Positions 10,277 through 18,315 of a DNA stretch of 64,000 bases are shown piece after piece (the stretch's first letter is position 1; each line of letters opens with the position of its first letter). Source of the stretch: an uncultured Marvinbryantia sp. (GTDB lineage Bacteria > Bacillota > Clostridia > Lachnospirales > Lachnospiraceae); NCBI GenBank assembly GCA_937915375.1, contig CALDMO010000042.1, positions 80,570 to 144,569 of the forward strand, written 5' to 3'. The notes below the pieces were generated by a model. The model was given only the letters and a program-made list of their open reading frames with translations. It was not told where the DNA came from and did not search any database. Made by a program: the position numbers and the translations under genes.

Positions 10277-10484
10277 TTATATCCTCCCAAAATGCCGGTT
10301 CCTGCCTTTTGACTCCTAGCAATGCTAGGTGGGTAACCGCAACTGACCTTCTGCCTTCCACTGCAATATGGAGGCCTGACATCCAGTCAGCAATGTAGGA
10401 ATCCCGTTTAAAGTAAATGTAGGTTCAAAACAGCAGGAATTATCGAACATTCCAGGAAATATGCGCTTTGTCTCTGTTAACTTT
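10277..10484 (-). ncRNA. ssrS: 6S RNA
   Basis: A regulatory RNA that binds sigma-A RNA polymerase by mimicking an open promoter. On the minus strand the 5' arm reads CCTGGAATGTTCG (10456-10444) and pairs imperfectly with the 3' arm CCGGCATTTTGGGAGG (about 10298-10283). This matches the conserved closing stem and AUGUUCG element of bacterial 6S RNAs. Internal segments such as TTTTGAACCTACATTT and GGGATTCCTACATTG form the large central bubble region. A consensus promoter lies upstream and an intrinsic terminator directly downstream. Ends are estimated from those signals, giving about 200 nt, as usual. No convincing protein reading was found. Confidence 0.82.
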
Positions 10485-10489
10485 ACATA

Positions 10490-10518
10490 ATTATCGCATC
10501 AGTTCTGCTAAAAGTCAA
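10490..10518 (-). promoter_or_regulatory. Sigma-A promoter of 6S RNA
   Basis: TTGACT (10518-10513), 17-base spacer, GATAAT (10495-10490) on the minus strand. It places the 5' end of 6S RNA near 10483. Confidence 0.75.
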
Positions 10519-10586
10519 GTGTTTCAAATCATTTTTTCACACTTCTTTCGCTTCTTTCTTTTCACAATTAATTAATACTTTTTTTC

Positions 10587-10615
10587 TTTTTTTGCCCTCT
10601 TCCTTATGGTATAAT
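10587..10615 (+). promoter_or_regulatory. Extended -10 promoter of citrate synthase
   Basis: TGGTATAAT at 10607-10615 is a consensus -10 with the extended TGN element. The -35 position holds only a T-run, so the extended -10 probably carries the promoter. Confidence 0.65.
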
Positions 10616-10656
10616 AGACTAAATATTGAAAAAATATACAGACTGGAGGTCCGTTT

Positions 10657-12018
10657 ATGACAAATTTTTCCGAAATTACACCTGATATCCTAAACTATGC
10701 CAATCTCTGTAAAACAAGCAGTTCCATTGATCCGGAGCTCTACTCCAAATACGAGGTCAAACGCGGACTGCGTGACATTAATGGACAGGGCGTACTTGCC
10801 GGGCTGACAGAAGTTTCTGAAATTCGTTCTAATATCATTGTAGATCATGATATGATTCCCTGCGAAGGAGAATTATATTATCGAGGAGTTAATATTGAAG
10901 ATATTGTAGGCGGCTTCATTACCGAAAATCGTTACGGTTTCGATGAAGTTACCTATCTTCTCCTATTCGGATCTCTACCGACACCGGAGGAGCTTTCCAG
11001 ATTTTCTTCTATCTTGGCAAGCTACCGTTCTCTTCCGACCAGCTTTGTACGCGATATCATCATGAAAGCTCCAAGTTCTGACATGATGAACACACTGGCC
11101 CGCAGCATCTTAACACTCTATGCTTATGATGACCGCGCAGACGATATTACAATTCCAAATGTTTTGCGTCAATGTATGCAGCTGATCAGCCTTGTGCCGA
11201 TTTTATCCGTTTATGGTTATCAGGCCTACAGTCATTATCATGACGGCAACAGCCTTTTTATTCATGTTCCGCAGCAGAATCTTTCCGTAGCTGAAAATAT
11301 TCTCTATCTTCTGCGTCCGGATTCCAAATATACCGAACTGGAAGCTCGCATTCTTGATCTTGCACTGATTCTTCATATGGAACATGGCGGCGGTAATAAC
11401 TCCACATTTACCAATCATGTGGTAACCTCCTCCGGTACGGATACATACTCCGCAATGGCTGCTTCTCTCGGCTCCTTAAAAGGTCCGCGTCACGGCGGCG
11501 CCAATATCAAGGTTGTTAAAATGTTTGAAGATATGAAGTCTGTCGTAAAGGACTGGACCGATGAAGATGAGATCTCCGCTTACCTGACAGCACTGCTCAA
11601 CAGAGAAGCCTTTGACCACTCCGGTTTGATTTACGGTATGGGACACGCCGTTTACTCTTTATCTGACCCGCGTGCCAATATCCTCAAAAGCTTTGTAGAA
11701 AATCTTTCTAAGGAAAAAGGACGAGAAGATGAATTCCGGCTTTATTCTACTGTTGCCAGACTGGCAAAAGATGTCATCGCCAAAGAGCGCCGCATTTATA
11801 AAGGTGTCAGCGCCAATGTCGATTTCTACAGCGGTTTTGTTTACAGTATGCTTGATCTTCCTACGGAGTTATTCACACCAATGTTTGCCAGCGCGCGTAT
11901 GGTCGGCTGGAGCGCGCACCGCATCGAAGAACTTATCAACAACGGAAAGATCATCCGTCCGGCATACAAGGCGGTTCAAAAACATCAGAAATATGTACCG
12001 CTCGAAAAACGTGTATAA
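10657..12018 (+). CDS. gltA: Citrate synthase
   Basis: Condenses acetyl-CoA with oxaloacetate to citrate, the entry to the oxidative branch leading to 2-oxoglutarate and glutamate. The 453-residue product has the catalytic residues in the expected places: GPRHGGAN, H330 in GMGHAVYSLSDPR and D389 in NVDFYSGF. A clear GGAGG ribosome site precedes the ATG. It is a single transcription unit with its own promoter and a strong terminator. No aconitase or isocitrate dehydrogenase neighbour is present here. A 2-methylcitrate synthase reading is possible for the fold but less likely without prp genes. Confidence 0.95.
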   Translation: MTNFSEITPDILNYANLCKTSSSIDPELYSKYEVKRGLRDINGQGVLAGLTEVSEIRSNIIVDHDMIPCEGELYYRGVNIEDIVGGFITENRYGFDEVTYLLLFGSLPTPEELSRFSSILASYRSLPTSFVRDIIMKAPSSDMMNTLARSILTLYAYDDRADDITIPNVLRQCMQLISLVPILSVYGYQAYSHYHDGNSLFIHVPQQNLSVAENILYLLRPDSKYTELEARILDLALILHMEHGGGNNSTFTNHVVTSSGTDTYSAMAASLGSLKGPRHGGANIKVVKMFEDMKSVVKDWTDEDEISAYLTALLNREAFDHSGLIYGMGHAVYSLSDPRANILKSFVENLSKEKGREDEFRLYSTVARLAKDVIAKERRIYKGVSANVDFYSGFVYSMLDLPTELFTPMFASARMVGWSAHRIEELINNGKIIRPAYKAVQKHQKYVPLEKRV

Positions 12019-12040
12019 AAATTTTCCATATAGGATTTCG

Positions 12041-12080
12041 AAAAAGTGCTGCTGCCCACATCGGACAACAGCACTTTTTT
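12041..12080 (+). terminator. Terminator of citrate synthase, probably bidirectional
   Basis: A 10-bp stem AAAAGTGCTG/CAGCACTTTT with a loop of about 16 nt and T6 on the plus strand; the A-run on the left gives a T-run for the minus strand. Its right arm touches the stop codon of the convergent membrane-protein gene. Confidence 0.85.
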
Positions 12081-12414
12081 AAAAATATTTCATAATTGCT
12101 TTTTTTATCTGTCTGGAAAACCAGATTGTCACACCAAGAAATACTGCCAGCATCAACAGGTATAAAACTCCAAACAACTGAAATAAACTCTGCAGATAAC
12201 CCAAAACGCCACAAACTAACAGCGTAATTCCATAAATCAATAGTTTCGGCGCCATCTCTGCAATATACCCTTCCTTATCTTTGCAGCGGTTTGCCGGAAG
12301 TCCCTTCGGCAGCAGCAGCCCTTCTTTAATAATCCCTTTCGTTTTTAACTGATAATAACCATTCAGAACATAAATGCCGCAGGCAATAATGATCATATCC
12401 AGTATTGTATACAT
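12079..12414 (-). CDS. Small membrane protein of unknown function
   Basis: An unrecognised protein of 111 residues. It has an N-terminal hydrophobic segment (MYTILDMIIIACGIYVLNGYY), a charged middle with a short basic CKDKEGY stretch, and two further hydrophobic segments (LLIYGITLLVCGVLGY and FGVLYLLMLAVFLGVTIWF), suggesting three membrane helices. The ATG at 12414 follows GAAAGG, 15 bases beyond the thrC stop, so it is the last gene of the kinase-thrC unit. Nothing in it reveals a catalytic function. The longer frame to 12474 overlaps thrC and is not preferred. Confidence 0.6.
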   Translation of the reverse strand: MYTILDMIIIACGIYVLNGYYQLKTKGIIKEGLLLPKGLPANRCKDKEGYIAEMAPKLLIYGITLLVCGVLGYLQSLFQLFGVLYLLMLAVFLGVTIWFSRQIKKAIMKYF

Positions 12415-12428
12415 CACATACGCCTTTC

Positions 12429-13919
12429 TTATACGCCAAGAATTTTTTGCACAATCTCTTTCATCTCCGTACAATCCACTACGGTATCATGCAGCACCGG
12501 AGCTGTACGGATTTCCTCAATCGCCTTCGGAACAGCAACACCCGAAATGCGAGCCAGTTCGTCCACCAGCTCAAAATCGGACATCGCGTCATACTTACCG
12601 TCAATCGCGTTCATTACGCTTCTGGTAAACTTGTACGGACTTGCAGTAGAAGCAACGACTGTTTTTTTATCATCGTTCTTTGCCTTTTTCCAGTCTCTAT
12701 ACACACGCGACGCAACAGCTGTATGCGTATCCAGCACATAACCGGTCTTTTCATACATCTCTTTAATCTCCTGTGCTACCTCAGTTTCACTTGCGTAGCC
12801 GCCGGAAAAATCTGCCAATTTCTGCCGCATATCCAATGTAATCTCATACTTTCCGTCCGTTTGCAGTGCTTCCATCAGCGCACGATTTTTCTGTGCATCA
12901 TCACCGGAAATCCGGTAAATCAGACGCTCCAAGTTGCTGGAAATCAAAATATCCATAGACGGAGACGTTGTCAGGATAAATTCACGGTTGCGGTCATAGG
13001 CGCCTGTCTGAAAGAAATCATACAACACCTTGTTGTCATTGGAAGCACAGATCAGCTGGGCAATCGGAATTCCCATATTTTTCGCATAATAAGCCGCCAA
13101 AATATTACCAAAATTACCGGTTGGAACCACAACATTAATCTGCTCGCCGTCCGCAATCTCACCCGAAGCCAATAACCGTGTGTACGCATAAACATAATAA
13201 ACAATCTGCGGCACCAGACGGCCGATATTGATGGAGTTTGCGGAAGAAAACTGGAAGCCTGCCTCGTCCATCTTTTCCGCGAGCGCCTTATCACCAAACA
13301 GTTTTTTTACACCAGTCTGCGCATCATCAAAGTTTCCGTGAATGCCAACCACATAGGTATTTTCTCCCTTTTGTGTCACCATCTGTTTTTCCTGAATCGG
13401 ACTTACGCCATTTTTTGGATAAAATACAATAATCCTCGTACCCGGAACATCCGCGAAACCAGCCAGAGCAGCTTTTCCGGTATCACCGGAAGTTGCTGTC
13501 AGAATCACGATCTCATTTTTCACCTGATTTTTCTTTGCCGCTGTTGTCAGCAAATGCGGCAGGATCGATAACGCCATATCTTTAAACGCAATCGTTGCCC
13601 CATGAAACAATTCCAGGTAATAAGTTCCATCCGCTTTTTTCAGCGGCGCAATTTCTCTGGTATCAAATTTTTCATCGTATGCCTTCGCGATACAGCTTTT
13701 CAGTTCTTCCTCTGTGAAGTCAGTCAGAAACAGCTTCATCACCTCATATGCTGTTTCTTGATAATTCATTTGGCAAAGTGTCCGCAGCTCTGTATCTAAC
13801 GTCGGAATGCGATCCGGCACAAACAGAGCGCCGTCAGAAGCCAATCCCTTCAAGATAGCCTCTGACGCAGACACTCTCTCTTCGCCGCTTCTCGTACTTC
13901 TGTAAAATAAACTCATCAT
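12429..13919 (-). CDS. thrC: Threonine synthase
   Basis: PLP enzyme converting O-phosphohomoserine to threonine. The 496 residues fit the long bacterial/fungal class of ThrC. The N-terminus is the family's typical FYRSTRSGEERVSASEAILKGL, the PLP lysine lies in FHGATIAFKDMALSILPHLL, and TATSGDTGKAA forms the phosphate site. AGGAGG precedes two adjacent ATG codons, and the second (13916) is at the better distance. The gene follows a PfkB-type kinase by 15 bases. Neither hom nor thrB is near, so threonine genes are dispersed. Confidence 0.96.
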   Translation of the reverse strand: MMSLFYRSTRSGEERVSASEAILKGLASDGALFVPDRIPTLDTELRTLCQMNYQETAYEVMKLFLTDFTEEELKSCIAKAYDEKFDTREIAPLKKADGTYYLELFHGATIAFKDMALSILPHLLTTAAKKNQVKNEIVILTATSGDTGKAALAGFADVPGTRIIVFYPKNGVSPIQEKQMVTQKGENTYVVGIHGNFDDAQTGVKKLFGDKALAEKMDEAGFQFSSANSINIGRLVPQIVYYVYAYTRLLASGEIADGEQINVVVPTGNFGNILAAYYAKNMGIPIAQLICASNDNKVLYDFFQTGAYDRNREFILTTSPSMDILISSNLERLIYRISGDDAQKNRALMEALQTDGKYEITLDMRQKLADFSGGYASETEVAQEIKEMYEKTGYVLDTHTAVASRVYRDWKKAKNDDKKTVVASTASPYKFTRSVMNAIDGKYDAMSDFELVDELARISGVAVPKAIEEIRTAPVLHDTVVDCTEMKEIVQKILGV

Positions 13920-13933
13920 ATCTCCTCCTCGGA

Positions 13934-14908
13934 TCAGCCAATTCTCTCTTTAATAAACGCTTCTACTTCTTCTTTTTCCGGCATAACGCTCAAAGCGCCT
14001 TTACGCGTGGTAATCAGAGAGGCACCCGCGTTCGCAAATGTCAAAAGCTCTTTTAAATTTTCTTCTGCCAGACCATCCAGACCATGTTCCAGAACATAGT
14101 TGATCGTACATGCACAGAAAGTATCTCCTGCTCCTGTCGTCTCAATTGTATTTTCCTGCAAAAACGGCGCGCATTCTACGACCATATCCTTATAGTAAGC
14201 ACGGCTGCCTTCTTTTCCGAGTGTCACCAGAATCAGCGGAATATTGTGTTTTTCTTTCAGAATTCCCACTGCCTTGTCATAATCATTTGTTCCTGTCATA
14301 AATTCAATCTCATTATCAGAGATTTTCAGAATATCACAGTGATCCATGCCGTATTCAATCTCTCTTTTGGCATCTTCTAAGGACTCCCACAGCGGCGGAC
14401 GGAGATTCGGATCAAAACTGATCAAAAGACCAGCTTCTTCCGCAACCGAAATCGCGTAACGCGTTGCTTCTCTGACTCCTTCATGCGTGGAAGAAAGCGT
14501 ACCGTAATGGAACAGTTTTGACTCCCGGATCAGTTCCTCCTGCACTTCCTCCTTACGCAGCATCATATCCGCGCCCGGATTGCGGTAAAAAGAAAAATCG
14601 CGGTCACCATCCTCAAAAGTATGTACAAACGCAAGCGTTGTATGAACCACCGGATCCATCACCAGATTAGTCGTGTCAATTCCAGCCGTTTCTACTGCCG
14701 TTTTCAGCTGTTCGCCAAACATATCTTTTCCAACCTTTCCGATAAAGGCTGTTTTTTTCCCAAGCTTTGTCAGCATGGCCAGCACGTTGCACGGCGCTCC
14801 GCCCGGATTTGCCTCAAACAGCGGATTTCCCTGCACACTTTTTCCATGCTCAATAAAATCTATCAGCATTTCTCCTAATGTGATAACATCGAATCTTTTT
14901 TCCGACAT
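13934..14908 (-). CDS. PfkB-family carbohydrate kinase, probably fructokinase
   Basis: Phosphorylates a sugar with ATP in the cytoplasm. The 324 residues start as DVITLGEMLIDFIEHGKSVQ and contain ANPGGAPCNVLAMLTKLGKK, the substrate-binding region typical of fructokinase (ScrK) members, and the anion-hole/catalytic signature ETTGAGDTFCACT near the C-terminus. Start 14908 has GGGAGG upstream. There are no sucrose or fructan genes nearby to confirm fructose as substrate; other ketohexoses or nucleosides remain possible. Genes follow closely (thrC at 15 bases), so it heads a small operon of unusual composition. Confidence 0.82.
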   Translation of the reverse strand: MSEKRFDVITLGEMLIDFIEHGKSVQGNPLFEANPGGAPCNVLAMLTKLGKKTAFIGKVGKDMFGEQLKTAVETAGIDTTNLVMDPVVHTTLAFVHTFEDGDRDFSFYRNPGADMMLRKEEVQEELIRESKLFHYGTLSSTHEGVREATRYAISVAEEAGLLISFDPNLRPPLWESLEDAKREIEYGMDHCDILKISDNEIEFMTGTNDYDKAVGILKEKHNIPLILVTLGKEGSRAYYKDMVVECAPFLQENTIETTGAGDTFCACTINYVLEHGLDGLAEENLKELLTFANAGASLITTRKGALSVMPEKEEVEAFIKERIG

Positions 14909-15004
14909 GATACTGCCTCCCAAAATCAAATTTCCTTTAGTTTAACACAATTTCTGTTATCTGTATAGTAAAAAAGGAACTCTCCTATGAGTTTCCCATC
15001 TAAT

Positions 15005-15052
15005 AAAAAAGCATCCCGGGAAAGTCAAACGACTCTCCCAGGACACTTTTTT
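15005..15052 (-). terminator. Terminator of the SleB-like gene
   Basis: A long, slightly imperfect stem with a small central loop (about AAAC on the plus strand) and TTTTTT on the minus strand. The left arm begins within the stop codon of the hydrolase gene. Confidence 0.8.
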
Positions 15053-15927
15053 CAAGATACAATTGCTTCTTCCGACAATGTATAGTATTCATGCCCGCCA
15101 TGTTCAAATAAAAGCTGCAGATTCGTATCAAACCAGCCGACGCTGTCACTCTCCGATGCATTGCGCGCCATAAAATACAACGCTCCCTGCGAATAATCCT
15201 CACCCGAAAACACACGGTCTACTGCCTCAATCGTACTGTCCGTGATCTCCACAGAATGAATACGACCATCCATCGTCGGCTGAAACTGCGGACTGCCGCC
15301 AATCTCCTGCCATACAACTTCCTCAATCGTATTCGGGAACCGTTCATCTGCCACACGGTTTAAAATCACACTGGCAATCAACATCTTGCCTTTAAGATCT
15401 TCACCAGTGGCTTCTGCCTCCACGATCTGAAGCAGCGTCTGATATTCACTTGCCGGCATCTGATTCTCCCGCACAAGCGCCCTTGCCCGCGCTGCCACAT
15501 CACCGGCCGGTCTTGTCCCTTCTTCCAGTGTGTCTCTGAATACATCCTGGCGGCTGACTCTCGCAGCACCTACCAGAATTTCTTCATTCGCTCCCGCTAT
15601 CTCAATTTCCTCTGCTGCTCTTGAATATTCTGTCATCGTAAACGCGCCGTGAACAACGCCTTTCAGACCTGCCTGCAATTCTTCTGTCTGAGAAGTTTCC
15701 GCCGCCAGCACTTTGCCCATTCCGCCGCCTGATACTGCTCTGTTACCGCTTGTCCGCCCGATCAGGTTTCTGCTTTCCCCACTGATACCCGCAGCGCACA
15801 GAAACGCGACCGTCAGCATACATGCCGTAACTGCCATAGCAGAATGCTTATGATGCCGTCCTCTATGTCTGATCCGACATCTCATTTTCCTATACATCGT
15901 TTCCAGAAGCGTCTTGACCTCTTTCAT
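15052..15927 (-). CDS. SleB/CwlJ-family cell wall hydrolase
   Basis: Predicted secreted peptidoglycan hydrolase. The 291 residues have a basic N-terminus and one hydrophobic segment (about 30-50, AMAVTACMLTVAFLCAAGIS), a linker, and a C-terminal Hydrolase_2 domain with LLQIVEAEATGEDLKGKMLI (catalytic-type Glu) and NRVADERFPNTIEEVV. In this family SleB and CwlJ degrade spore cortex at germination. Here, however, the promoter is a perfect sigma-A consensus and there is no ypeB partner, so vegetative wall turnover is possible. AAAGGAAAG before the ATG at 15927 supports that start over one at 15972. Confidence 0.85.
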   Translation of the reverse strand: MKEVKTLLETMYRKMRCRIRHRGRHHKHSAMAVTACMLTVAFLCAAGISGESRNLIGRTSGNRAVSGGGMGKVLAAETSQTEELQAGLKGVVHGAFTMTEYSRAAEEIEIAGANEEILVGAARVSRQDVFRDTLEEGTRPAGDVAARARALVRENQMPASEYQTLLQIVEAEATGEDLKGKMLIASVILNRVADERFPNTIEEVVWQEIGGSPQFQPTMDGRIHSVEITDSTIEAVDRVFSGEDYSQGALYFMARNASESDSVGWFDTNLQLLFEHGGHEYYTLSEEAIVS

Positions 15928-15970
15928 ATATTGTCTTTCCTTTCTCGCTCCTATACTCCCGAATGATTCC

Positions 15971-15999
15971 ATTATATGCCAAAAATGTTACATTGTCAA
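15971..15999 (-). promoter_or_regulatory. Perfect-consensus sigma-A promoter of the SleB-like gene
   Basis: TTGACA (15999-15994), 17-base spacer, TATAAT (15976-15971) on the minus strand. This matches the vegetative consensus at all twelve positions. Confidence 0.88.
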
Positions 16000-16054
16000 T
16001 ATTTTCAACATATTTTCGTAATATTTATTTCTATTTTTTGCAATCTTTTTCGAC

Positions 16055-16095
16055 AAAAAGCGCAAAATCCTTTATTTAAAAAGGATTTTGCGCTT
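16055..16095 (-). terminator. Terminator of leuA
   Basis: A perfect 16-bp stem (16058-16073 with 16080-16095), six-base loop and TTTTT on the minus strand, 50 bases beyond the leuA stop. Confidence 0.9.
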
Positions 16096-16144
16096 AATAT
16101 TTTTGTAATATTTTGTCGTTTTTGAAGGAAATCCTATAAGCACA

Positions 16145-17812
16145 TTATCTGATACCGGACATCATATTATTGATCGCCGTCAAAAGTGCATTGATGGATG
16201 CATGAATAATATCCTGATCCAGTCCCGCTCCCCAGAAAAGTTGATCCTGTTTATCTTTAATACCCACATAGGCAATCGCACGAGAACTGGAACTTGCCTC
16301 AAGCGCATGCTCCTGATATACTACCAGATCATAATCCAATCGGAACTGTTTTTTAAGCGCATTGCTTACTGCATTGAGACGACCGTTTCCAGAAGCAACC
16401 GCTACCTTCGTATCTCCGTTATAATCTACCGTCACCTCTGCGATGATACCGTTGTGATGTCTGAAATGAACCTCCGTTACCGCAAACGGCGCCGTAATAT
16501 CCTCGTAACGTGTCTTAAACAATTCGAAAATCTCATCCGGCAGAAGTTCTTTATGCTGCTCGTCGGAAACTGCCTTTGTCGCATAGCCCATCGCTTCTCT
16601 CATCTTTGCCGGCAGGTTCAGTCCATAATACTGTTCCAGAATATATCCTACGCCGCCTTTTCCTGACTGGCTATTAATACGGATAACATCCGCCTCGTAA
16701 TGTCTGCCGATATCGGTCGGATCGATCGGCAGATATGGAACCGTCCAATGTTCACATTCATTTGTCTCACGATATTTCATGCCCTTGGCAATCGCATCCT
16801 GATGTGACCCGGAAAATGCCGCAAATACCAGTGCCCCGCTGTAAGGACTTCTCATATCAATGTTCATACCGGTATATGCCTCATATTCCTCGCAGATCTG
16901 CGGCATATTCGTAAAGTCAAGCTCCGGATCCACGCCCTGTGAATACATATTCATTGCCAGCGTTACAATATCCACATTTCCCGTACGTTCACCATTTCCG
17001 AACAGTGTTCCCTCAATACGGTCTGCTCCCGCTAAAATTCCCATCTCCGCATCACTGACACCGCTTCCGCGATCATTATGCGGATGCAGAGAAAGAATCA
17101 CATTTTCGCGATATTTCATGTTTTTACTCATGTATTCAATCTGGCTCGCATATACATGAGGCATCGAATGCTGAACCGTACTCGGCAGATTAATAATCAC
17201 CTTGTTTTCCGGCGTTGGCTTCCATACATCAAGCACAGCATTGCACACCTCAAGCGCGTATTCCACCTCTGTTCCGGTGAAACTCTCAGGACTATATTCA
17301 AAAGCAAAATTCCCCTCTGTCTCATCTGCCAGTTTTTTCAGAAGTTCTGCACCATCCACAGCAATCTTTAAAATTTCTTCTTTTGATTTATGGAACACCT
17401 GCTCTCTCTGTGCCAGTGAAGTGGAATTGTAGACATGTACCACCGCTTTTTTCGCACCTTCCAGCGCTTCAAAAGTCTTACGGATAATATGTTCTCTGGC
17501 CTGTGTCAATACCTGAATCGTCACATCGTCCGGAATCAAATCCTGTTCAATCAACGCGCGCAAAAACTGATATTCCGTCTCTGACGCTGCCGGAAAGCCA
17601 ACCTCAATCTCTTTAAAACCAACTTTAACAAGCAATTTAAAAAAACTGATCTTCTGTTCCAATGTCATCGGCACGATCAGAGCCTGATTGCCGTCGCGCA
17701 GATCAACGCTGCACCAGATTGGCGCTTTTTCAATGTGGTCTTTTTGTGTCCAATCCATGTACTCTTTCGGCGGCATAAAATACTGTCTGGTATACTTCTG
17801 AAATTTCTGCAT
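16145..17812 (-). CDS. leuA: 2-isopropylmalate synthase (long, LeuA type 2)
   Basis: First committed step of leucine synthesis: acetyl-CoA plus 2-ketoisovalerate. The 555 residues are of the longer class, opening with YTRQYFMPPKEYMDWTQKDH. The TIM-barrel holds WCSVDLRDGNQAL and the metal-binding SLHPHNDRGSG. The C-terminal third (about 430-555) is the LeuA dimer domain that binds leucine for feedback inhibition. It is monocistronic, under a T-box leader; leuCD lie 14 kb away on the same strand and leuB is not in the window. Confidence 0.96.
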   Translation of the reverse strand: MQKFQKYTRQYFMPPKEYMDWTQKDHIEKAPIWCSVDLRDGNQALIVPMTLEQKISFFKLLVKVGFKEIEVGFPAASETEYQFLRALIEQDLIPDDVTIQVLTQAREHIIRKTFEALEGAKKAVVHVYNSTSLAQREQVFHKSKEEILKIAVDGAELLKKLADETEGNFAFEYSPESFTGTEVEYALEVCNAVLDVWKPTPENKVIINLPSTVQHSMPHVYASQIEYMSKNMKYRENVILSLHPHNDRGSGVSDAEMGILAGADRIEGTLFGNGERTGNVDIVTLAMNMYSQGVDPELDFTNMPQICEEYEAYTGMNIDMRSPYSGALVFAAFSGSHQDAIAKGMKYRETNECEHWTVPYLPIDPTDIGRHYEADVIRINSQSGKGGVGYILEQYYGLNLPAKMREAMGYATKAVSDEQHKELLPDEIFELFKTRYEDITAPFAVTEVHFRHHNGIIAEVTVDYNGDTKVAVASGNGRLNAVSNALKKQFRLDYDLVVYQEHALEASSSSRAIAYVGIKDKQDQLFWGAGLDQDIIHASINALLTAINNMMSGIR

Positions 17813-17902
17813 CTTTTTTCTCTCCTTTTCTTTTCCTGATAGAATTAGAATAAAGATCCTCGCGGAACGCTGTTTGTTATATAAAACAACTCTTTCTTAT
17901 AT

Positions 17903-18208
17903 AACAAAAAATCTTTCATCTCTAATAATTATCAGAGACGAAAGATTATATCTTACGCGGTACCACTCTTTTTCATGAATTGCTCCATGCACTCATCCGA
18001 TACGGATTCCGAGGAATCTTATATCTTTCCCGAATAACGACCGGGCGACCGTCTGTGCCTACTCTTCTGAAACCGATTCAGAATTTAAGCCAGCTGCTCC
18101 AAGGTGAGTTCCAAATGCTTTTTCTGCTGTCTCGCATCGTCCGGCAGCTTTCTGGAAGCAAAAAACAAATGTACTATTCCTCTTCATTGCTTTTGAATTT
18201 CAAATTGT
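17903..18208 (-). promoter_or_regulatory. T-box riboswitch leader of leuA
   Basis: The T-box AGAGTGGTACCGCG reads on the minus strand at 17969-17956. It is followed by a long hairpin (about 17907-17949) ending in TTTTTT, the terminator arm. A CTC triplet at 18108-18106, in GGAACTCACC, is a candidate leucine specifier by position, but Stem I was not folded. The ~300-nt leader predicts induction of leuA when tRNA-Leu is uncharged. Confidence 0.92.
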
Positions 18209-18214
18209 AGATTT

Positions 18215-18243
18215 AAGATAACATTTTTTTTCAGCTGTGTCAA
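18215..18243 (-). promoter_or_regulatory. Sigma-A promoter of the leuA leader
   Basis: TTGACA (18243-18238), 17-base spacer, TATCTT (18220-18215) on the minus strand, directly upstream of the T-box leader. Confidence 0.75.
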
Positions 18244-18276
18244 CCAGTTTTTTCAATTAGCACTGCACAATTACAA

Positions 18277-18307
18277 AGCGGAGAACCGCTTACGCCGATC
18301 CTCCGCT
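18277..18307 (-). terminator. Possible terminator of the MATE gene
   Basis: A 7-bp GC-rich stem AGCGGAG/CTCCGCT with an inner partly paired loop, just beyond the MATE stop. The T-tract on the minus strand is weak (TTGTAATT). Confidence 0.45.
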
Positions 18308-18315
18308 ATTTTTAC

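Noticed and set aside
10230..10382. N-terminal extension of GalM by 51 residues
   Set aside because: The stretch covers a terminator and part of 6S RNA; the internal ATG at 10229 has a good ribosome site and gives the family N-terminus.
10279..10483. T-box or riboswitch upstream of galM
   Set aside because: No T-box sequence or known aptamer core; the paired ends match 6S RNA.
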